A stretch of 64,000 nucleotides of DNA, from positions 31,072 to 95,071 of the forward strand of contig JBLNCA010000011.1 in the NCBI GenBank assembly GCA_050260375.1. The letters are read 5' to 3'. Positions 62,468 to 64,000 of this stretch are shown piece after piece. Below the pieces are notes generated by a model, which saw nothing but the letters and a program-made list of their open reading frames with translations, was not told where the DNA came from and searched no databases. The number at the start of each line of letters is the position of its first letter. Within the stretch, counting starts at the first letter, position 1. This DNA comes from DTFZ01 sp050260375. GTDB taxonomy: Bacteria > Bacillota > Clostridia > Christensenellales > SZUA-584. The position numbers and the translations under genes are program-made.

Positions 62468-63322
62468 TTATTCCTCATTAAGCACGCACCTGTTGTTGCG
62501 CGCGTAATGGAACAGGTACTGCTGCGCGATCCCCGCGTTTATGCCGAATTTGCTGTCGATAAACTCCCTCATCTGTTTATCGTTGCCTTTGAATCCGTAA
62601 ACGTACCTAAGCACGCGCTTCATCCATACGTCCGCGGGGAACGCCTGCGTAAACCCCAGCGAATACAGCGCCACGCAGTCGGCGACTTTAGGCCCTACGC
62701 CGGGCAGTTTTTGAAGCTCCTCGCGCGCGAGCTCGTACGGCATACGCGCAACGCCTTCAAGGTCGAACCCTTCCGCTACCATGCGCGCCGCGCCCGCTAT
62801 ATACGAAGCCCTGTAGCCCGCCCCGCACTCCTCAAAGTCCTTGGGGCAGCATCGCGCCAAAGCCTGCGGCGTCGGAAAATCGTATTCACCCTCGATCTTC
62901 TCTCCATAGGCCCGGCACAGCCGCTCTATTATGCCGGATATGCGCTTTACGTTGTTGTTCTGGGATATGATGAACGATATCAGCGTCTCAAACGGCGGCT
63001 GCCTGAGCACGCGTATGCCGCCCGCGTATTCCATGCCTTCTCTAAGAAACGGATCGTCCGCGTAGCTTTGCTTTATCGCGCCGTAGTCGCGCTCCAAGTC
63101 AAAATATCGTATGAAATCGCTGCCCGCATTCTCATCGACGCCCATAAGCATTACGTCGCAGCCGTGCTGCACGGCGTATACGGCCCTCCCCAGCGCGACG
63201 CCTTTAAAGCCGCCGCCTTCGCTCTTCCACCTGAACGCCTGGCCGCAAGTCAGGCACTGCTCGAGAGAGAAGTGCTCTACGCCGCGTATTATCATTGTGC
63301 CGTCTCTGTATTCTATGTCCAT
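62468..63322 (-). CDS. 8-Oxoguanine DNA glycosylase, OGG1-like
   Basis: A 284-residue base-excision glycosylase/lyase. An N-terminal OGG_N-type domain (EQCLTCGQAFRWK) is followed by the helix-hairpin-helix region. QNNNVKRISGIIERLC, LPGVGPKVADCVAL with the catalytic Lys, and FPADVWMKRVL with the catalytic Asp match OGG1 rather than MutM. It removes oxidised guanine from DNA. It is transcribed alone toward the M15 gene. Confidence 0.93.
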   Translation of the reverse strand: MDIEYRDGTMIIRGVEHFSLEQCLTCGQAFRWKSEGGGFKGVALGRAVYAVQHGCDVMLMGVDENAGSDFIRYFDLERDYGAIKQSYADDPFLREGMEYAGGIRVLRQPPFETLISFIISQNNNVKRISGIIERLCRAYGEKIEGEYDFPTPQALARCCPKDFEECGAGYRASYIAGAARMVAEGFDLEGVARMPYELAREELQKLPGVGPKVADCVALYSLGFTQAFPADVWMKRVLRYVYGFKGNDKQMREFIDSKFGINAGIAQQYLFHYARNNRCVLNEE

Positions 63323-63364
63323 ATACCAATATTACTGAAAAACCAGAACAAGCGCAATCCGTTT

Positions 63365-63507
63365 AAAGGCTTCCCCTCGGAGGGGAAGCTGTCAAATACG
63401 AAGCATTTGACTGATGAGGTGTTAAAAGATAGGACTGCACGGTGTACCAATATAAATTTCACACCTCATCCGGCGCTGCGCGCCACCTTCCCCTCAAGGG
63501 GAAGGCT
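63365..63507. repeat. Inverted-repeat element, family B copy 1
   Basis: The left arm (63365-63422) holds two small palindromes, CTTCCCCTCGGAGGGGAAG and TCAAATACGAAGCATTTGA, then TGATGAGGTGT. The right arm (63461-63507) is its inverse from ACACCTCATCCGG to AAGGGGAAGGCT. About 38 nt separate them. It is MITE/REP-like, similar to very common clostridial intergenic repeats. Confidence 0.7.
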
Positions 63508-63555
63508 CATTCCAGACCAGCTTCATTTCACTTTTAGAGAATCGCGAAGCAATTA

Positions 63556-63874
63556 AAAGGCTTCCCCTCGGAGGGGAAGCTGTCAAATGCGAAGCATTTG
63601 ACTGATGAGGTGGATAAGAGATAAACAATCATGTGATACAAAATCACCCAGGCATAAGTCGGTGATTTAAAGAGCGTCTGTTATAGATTCATCATATTGT
63701 GTTTACAGAAGGTTAGTAGCACCTCATCCGACGCGGCAAGCCGCGCCACCTTCCTCTGTTCGCAATAGTCGCCTGCCTCACATCGTTCGGCATTCTCCTT
63801 TATTTACAGAGCCTATGACTCGCTTCATCACCCACTGGGTGCGCTCGTCTTCGGCTCCCCTAAAGGAGAAGGCT
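63556..63874. repeat. Inverted-repeat element, family B copy 2, expanded
   Basis: The left arm (63556-63613) matches copy 1 with about one change. The matching inverse arm starts at 63720 (CACCTCATCCG) but diverges after 63755. A remnant (GGCTCCCC ... GGAGAAGGCT) closes at 63853-63874, suggesting an insertion or a second nested element. Confidence 0.6.
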
Positions 63875-63889
63875 TTTTTCAATAATCAT

Positions 63890-63915
63890 CCACCCCTTCA
63901 AGGGGTGGTTTTTCT
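63890..63915 (+). terminator. Hairpin terminator near the right edge
   Basis: CCACCCCT pairs with AGGGGTGG around a 3-nt loop, followed by TTTTTC on the plus strand. Confidence 0.55.
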
Positions 63916-64000
63916 TGAACCCTATAAGGGACTCTTGCTGGCAATGCCTAAAGGCATATTACGGTTCCGCCAACCGCATGGGGCCTGTTACCGGCAACCC
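63916..64000 (-). other. Possible IS200/IS605-type right end and tnpB tail
   Basis: On the minus strand a frame enters from the right edge, reads GLPVTGPMRLAEP and stops at 63961-63959. It is followed by an ATGCC-TTTA-GGCAT-type hairpin and then AAGAGTCCC ... GGGTTCAAG. This layout resembles the 3' end of a tnpB gene with its RNA scaffold and right end. The evidence is short and by analogy only. Confidence 0.25.

Larger units (their letters stand above)
63323..64000. other. Gene-free tail made of inverted repeats
   Basis: No protein gene is supported except a possible edge fragment. The stretch contains one complete and one partial copy of repeat family B (63365-63507 and 63556-63874), a hairpin terminator at 63890-63915 and a structured segment to the right edge. 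Confidence 0.7.

Noticed and set aside
62381..63556. A 391-codon plus-strand frame across the OGG-type gene and repeats
   Set aside because: It is antisense to a full glycosylase with catalytic residues and runs into repeat DNA.

Overview
The window looks like a chromosomal segment of an anaerobic, probably spore-forming gut clostridium. The grounds are an Rnf complex, pyruvate:ferredoxin oxidoreductase, a DapL-type lysine/DAP pathway, the sporulation-linked YtfJ/GerW and PdaB-like proteins, a yerC-pcrA-ligA block, Gram-positive lipoproteins and strong AAGGAGG ribosome binding sites. Isoleucine ATA codons and TTG starts are frequent. The order (for example Christensenellales) is a guess. I found no tRNA, rRNA, CRISPR array or prophage.

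Layout. (1) 1-17.4 kb is a beta-glycan utilisation locus. On the minus strand: a LacI-type repressor (frameshifted), a family-5 solute-binding lipoprotein, OppB-, OppC-, OppD- and OppF-like transporter parts, a GH3 and the start of a GH1. Divergent on the plus strand: a GH2 beta-mannosidase, a MATE exporter and an acetyltransferase. Then an AraC regulator and an MFS-GH5 pair. No GH has a visible signal peptide, so the logic appears to be import of short beta-gluco/manno-oligosaccharides followed by cytoplasmic hydrolysis. (2) 17.4-26.6 kb is mixed: a surface endonuclease/phosphatase-like lipoprotein, an aldo/keto reductase behind a MerR-type promoter, HflK/HflC, two acetyltransferase-like proteins, a methyltransferase and glycerol-1-phosphate dehydrogenase. 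(3) 25.7-42.3 kb holds purR/murC, YmaF, ytfJ, the FAH-yerC-pcrA-dapL-ligA operon, a tandem-OB SSB-like protein, a PdaB-like deacetylase, a candidate small RNA, a low-GC patch with two small membrane proteins, and pnp/rpsO. (4) 42.5-54.2 kb is the energy block: rnfCDGEAB, maf, an AraC/GyrI regulator, mreB and the 1171-residue PFOR. rnf and PFOR share a start-site motif. (5) 54.2-63.3 kb carries an acetyltransferase, a DUF6530-like/GIY-YIG pair, orphan E1 alpha/beta dehydrogenase subunits, a half-size EamA transporter, an Arg/Lys decarboxylase, two wall-active proteins and an OGG-type glycosylase. (6) 63.3-64 kb is an array of inverted repeats.

The most unusual signal is a short hairpin repeat family of about 36-45 nt, with conserved CACCCC and GGGGACCCCG flanks around a stem whose two arms change together. 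It occurs in spacers, in the murC leader, around the rnf terminator and, in frame, inside the pcrA coding sequence, where removing 39 nt restores a canonical PcrA N-terminus. At least three other repeat families are present. Three genes show apparent single-base frameshifts, which may be real or assembly errors.
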